Source: an uncultured Rhodospirillaceae bacterium
GTDB taxonomy: Bacteria > Pseudomonadota > Alphaproteobacteria > CAAGCB01 > CAG-977
NCBI GenBank assembly: GCA_900553035.1
Contig: USCC01000096.1
Location: forward strand, 1 to 7,949
DNA length: 7,949 nucleotides
Reading direction: 5' to 3'
Positions within the stretch are counted from its first letter, which is position 1, and the number at the start of each line of letters is the position of its first letter. A model generated the notes under the pieces. The model was not told the origin of the DNA and ran no database searches. It worked only from the letters and a program-made list of their open reading frames with translations. Positions 6,382 to 7,949 of this stretch are shown piece after piece. The translations under genes were made by a program, and so were the position numbers.

Positions 6382-7671
6382 ATGATGAGTACAAAGAAAT
6401 GGGCATCTCCGGCAGGGTATTCGGATGAACCGGAAGCACGCCGGCGTGATGTGGAAAAGAGGCTTTCGGAAGTCTCCGGGATGATGGAGGGCAATGAACT
6501 GAAGCTGCGCTTCCGGATAAAGCCTTTGGAAGCGAATGAGCTGGCAGATATTGAAAAACTGAGGCACTCTCTGACAGAGCTGGGCGTTTATAAAGGCCGT
6601 CCGGCCGGGCACTATGCGGGATATATGATGGATCTGCCGATGCGTTCGGCACTTGAAAAACTGCAGGAGGAATTCGGCTATAAAAAAACAGGGGCCATTT
6701 TCCCGGGGGATCCTCTGGAAAACAGGATTAATGAACGACTGATGGAAAAAAGGTGGGCTGAGAGAGCGGCTGTTCCGAAAGGAGAGCTTAAGGTTTCCTT
6801 AAACGGGGAAAATTTGAACAAGACTGGCGGGCAGGATGAAAATTCCTTTGAATCTCTTATCATGTCGATGACGCAGGAAAAGAATAAAAAGGAGTACGAG
6901 CGTCGTGAAGCCCTGAAAAAGCAGGCGGCCGAAGACAGGGAAGTTGAAGAAAAAAGGGAAAGATTAGAAGGAACGATTTACGAGAAAAACAACATGTACG
7001 ATTTTTTCTGCGGCTCACGCCGGGAAAGGCGGTATAGGGACGGACAATTTTATAACTTTCTGTGCGGATCGCCTGATGCAAGAAAGGAACGGGATCGCAG
7101 GGAAAGGATGCAGCTTAAAGAGCCGCGCGACAAAATGATATATGACGGAAATAAATATCATTATATGCCGGATGACCGTAAACCGGAAGAAACAATCCCG
7201 GTTGAGAAAGTCGTTTTTCCGGATCAGCGGCCGCGTCCGGACACAGGATTTATGGGGCTTCGCAAAGAGTACAAGAGCATCAGGGATGCAGACAAAAACG
7301 ACGGTGAAAAACATCGTGAACTCAGCTGTCGTTTGGATAGAGAGATATGCCCTGGTGCGGCATTAGTTTTGGGTGGGGGGAAAGAAATGTGGGATATTGC
7401 AAAAAAAGTCGTATCGCCGAAAAACAGGGAGAACTATACCGGAGTCGTCGGTATATTGCAGGACAGCATGAAGGATATGGCGAATAACCTGAGGGGAAGC
7501 CGTAATCAGTTTTATTTCCCGGATGGAGATTGTGAGAGTATGTCGAGAATATCCGAAGGAGTTGATGAAGCTAAATTTCGTGCCTTTCCCAAAAATGCCG
7601 GGGACAGGCCTTTAGAGCATCTGAAAAAATTTCAAGAATCTAAAAATAACCGACAACTTTCCTTAAAATAA
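6382..7671 (+). CDS. Hypothetical highly charged protein with YKG-x2-AGHY motif (429 aa)
   Basis: I do not recognise a family. The protein lacks a signal peptide or membrane segment and is rich in Lys, Arg, Glu and Asp, so it is probably cytosolic or secreted by a non-Sec route. Visible parts: ELKLRFRI (~39-46); YKGRPAGHYAGYMMD (70-84) with LEKLQEEFGY (91-100); a charged, coiled-coil-like stretch (~163-198); a tandem motif YDFFCGS (206-212) and YNFLCGS (224-230) with Arg-rich linkers; and a C-terminal region containing ALVLGGGKEMWDIAKKVV (~327-344). The ELKLRF and YKG-x2-AGHY elements recur in the disrupted protein at 184-642. Two adjacent ATGs (6382, 6385) are possible. GAGGTGAGGA upstream gives better spacing to the second, which yields 428 residues. 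It is transcribed alone, from a near-consensus promoter overlapping a palindrome, and closed by a strong terminator. Its codon use looks less GC-rich than the neighbouring operon, consistent with accessory origin. Confidence 0.8.
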   Translation: MMSTKKWASPAGYSDEPEARRRDVEKRLSEVSGMMEGNELKLRFRIKPLEANELADIEKLRHSLTELGVYKGRPAGHYAGYMMDLPMRSALEKLQEEFGYKKTGAIFPGDPLENRINERLMEKRWAERAAVPKGELKVSLNGENLNKTGGQDENSFESLIMSMTQEKNKKEYERREALKKQAAEDREVEEKRERLEGTIYEKNNMYDFFCGSRRERRYRDGQFYNFLCGSPDARKERDRRERMQLKEPRDKMIYDGNKYHYMPDDRKPEETIPVEKVVFPDQRPRPDTGFMGLRKEYKSIRDADKNDGEKHRELSCRLDREICPGAALVLGGGKEMWDIAKKVVSPKNRENYTGVVGILQDSMKDMANNLRGSRNQFYFPDGDCESMSRISEGVDEAKFRAFPKNAGDRPLEHLKKFQESKNNRQLSLK

Positions 7672-7674
7672 AAG

Positions 7675-7705
7675 AAAAATACCCTCTTGATAGAGGGTAT
7701 TTTTT
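7675..7705 (+). terminator. Intrinsic terminator of the 429-residue protein gene
   Basis: ATACCCTCT (7679-7687) pairs perfectly with AGAGGGTAT (7692-7700) around the loop TGAT and is followed by T7700-7705. A-T pairs could extend the stem to 7675-7678/7701-7704. It begins a few bases after the stop codon. Confidence 0.93.
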
Positions 7706-7764
7706 ATGCGATAAGATTAAGGGGAAAGATATATGTAAGATTGTATATGCGGAAGGGATTAAAA

Positions 7765-7949
7765 ATGTGGAAGTGGCTGAGAAAGAACTGGTGGAAGCTT
7801 CCGTTTGTAGCCATATTCCTTTATACGGCCATTCCTTTTGTTCTTTTCCTACCTTTCTTAGGCATCCTCTTGTATGATGATGTCTTCGTCATTCCGGACT
7901 ATCTCTGTTATGAATCGGATGCCTGCAATGAAGGGAAAACCATAAAAAA
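7765..7949 (+). CDS. Small single-pass membrane protein, partial (3' end outside window)
   Basis: The first 61 codons are visible and the frame is open to the right edge. A short basic, Trp-rich N-terminus (MWKWLRKNWWK) precedes one hydrophobic span (~12-37, LPFVAIFLY to FLGILLY). An acidic, probably periplasmic segment follows, with two cysteines six residues apart (C48, C54, in LCYESDACNEG). The positive-inside rule predicts N-in/C-out. The ATG at 7765 is favoured because GGAAGGGA lies 6 bases upstream; an in-frame ATG at 7747 would add six residues (MRKGLK). No convincing promoter is seen between the preceding terminator and the start. Family and function are not recognised. The Cys pair could form a disulfide. 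Confidence 0.65.
   Translation, partial: MWKWLRKNWWKLPFVAIFLYTAIPFVLFLPFLGILLYDDVFVIPDYLCYESDACNEGKTIK

Noticed and set aside
6243..6652. Minus-strand open frames opposite the start of the 429-residue gene
   Set aside because: They run through the AT-rich promoter region and antisense to a gene with a promoter, ribosome-binding site and terminator. No homology is visible.
7375..7380. G6 run inside the 429-residue gene as a phase-variable tract
   Set aside because: It is short, encodes an in-frame Gly-Gly-Gly, and the frame is intact on both sides.
1..7949. tRNA, rRNA, CRISPR array or transposase
   Set aside because: No cloverleaf with the expected conserved loops, no regularly spaced repeats, and no transposase-like or integrase-like motifs were found on either strand.

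Overview
The window looks like a chromosomal segment of an alphaproteobacterium, probably an uncultured or host-associated one. The main reason is the adjacent, overlapping pair mtaB-ftsY on the minus strand; the order (dapF)-mtaB-ftsY is typical of Alphaproteobacteria. An NTT/MFS-like membrane protein with HEAT repeats, followed by a cyclic-nucleotide-binding domain, is consistent with lineages that carry bacterial nucleotide-transporter-like proteins. The lineage below class level is inference.

Layout. Positions 1-645 hold an accessory patch on the minus strand: a coding region (184-642) of unknown function whose 5' frame looks disrupted, and, at the left edge, a second near-identical copy of its 5' end (1-90). 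An 83-bp element bounded by 11-bp inverted repeats covers the 3' end of this coding region. Positions 729-764 hold a minus-strand terminator hairpin that closes the operon lying to its right. Positions 824-6223 are one tightly packed minus-strand operon, transcribed mtaB, ftsY, a 944-residue MFS/NTT-like HEAT-repeat membrane protein, then a small cNMP-binding-domain protein. Successive genes overlap by 1, 4 and 10 bp. The intergenic region 6224-6381 is AT-rich and carries a strong plus-strand sigma-70-type promoter, a plausible divergent minus-strand promoter, and a perfect 9-bp inverted repeat centred on the plus-strand -35 box. Positions 6382-7671 encode an unrecognised, highly charged 429-residue protein with its own promoter and its own intrinsic terminator (7675-7705). 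From 7765 to the right edge there is the start of a small single-pass membrane protein.

How the parts relate. mtaB (tRNA ms2t6A modification) and ftsY (SRP receptor) are housekeeping genes. The two downstream genes appear translationally coupled to them and probably represent one functional unit: membrane transporter-like domain, cytoplasmic HEAT scaffold, and a sensory cNMP-like domain encoded separately. The most unusual material is the accessory pair. The disrupted left-edge protein and the 429-residue protein share a K-L-[KR]-[IL]-R-F segment followed by a Y-K-G-x-x-A-G-H-Y motif. They therefore look like members of one undescribed, lineage-specific family flanking the operon on both sides. 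No RNA genes, CRISPR arrays, insertion sequences or origins were seen. No gene-free stretch exceeds 300 bases.
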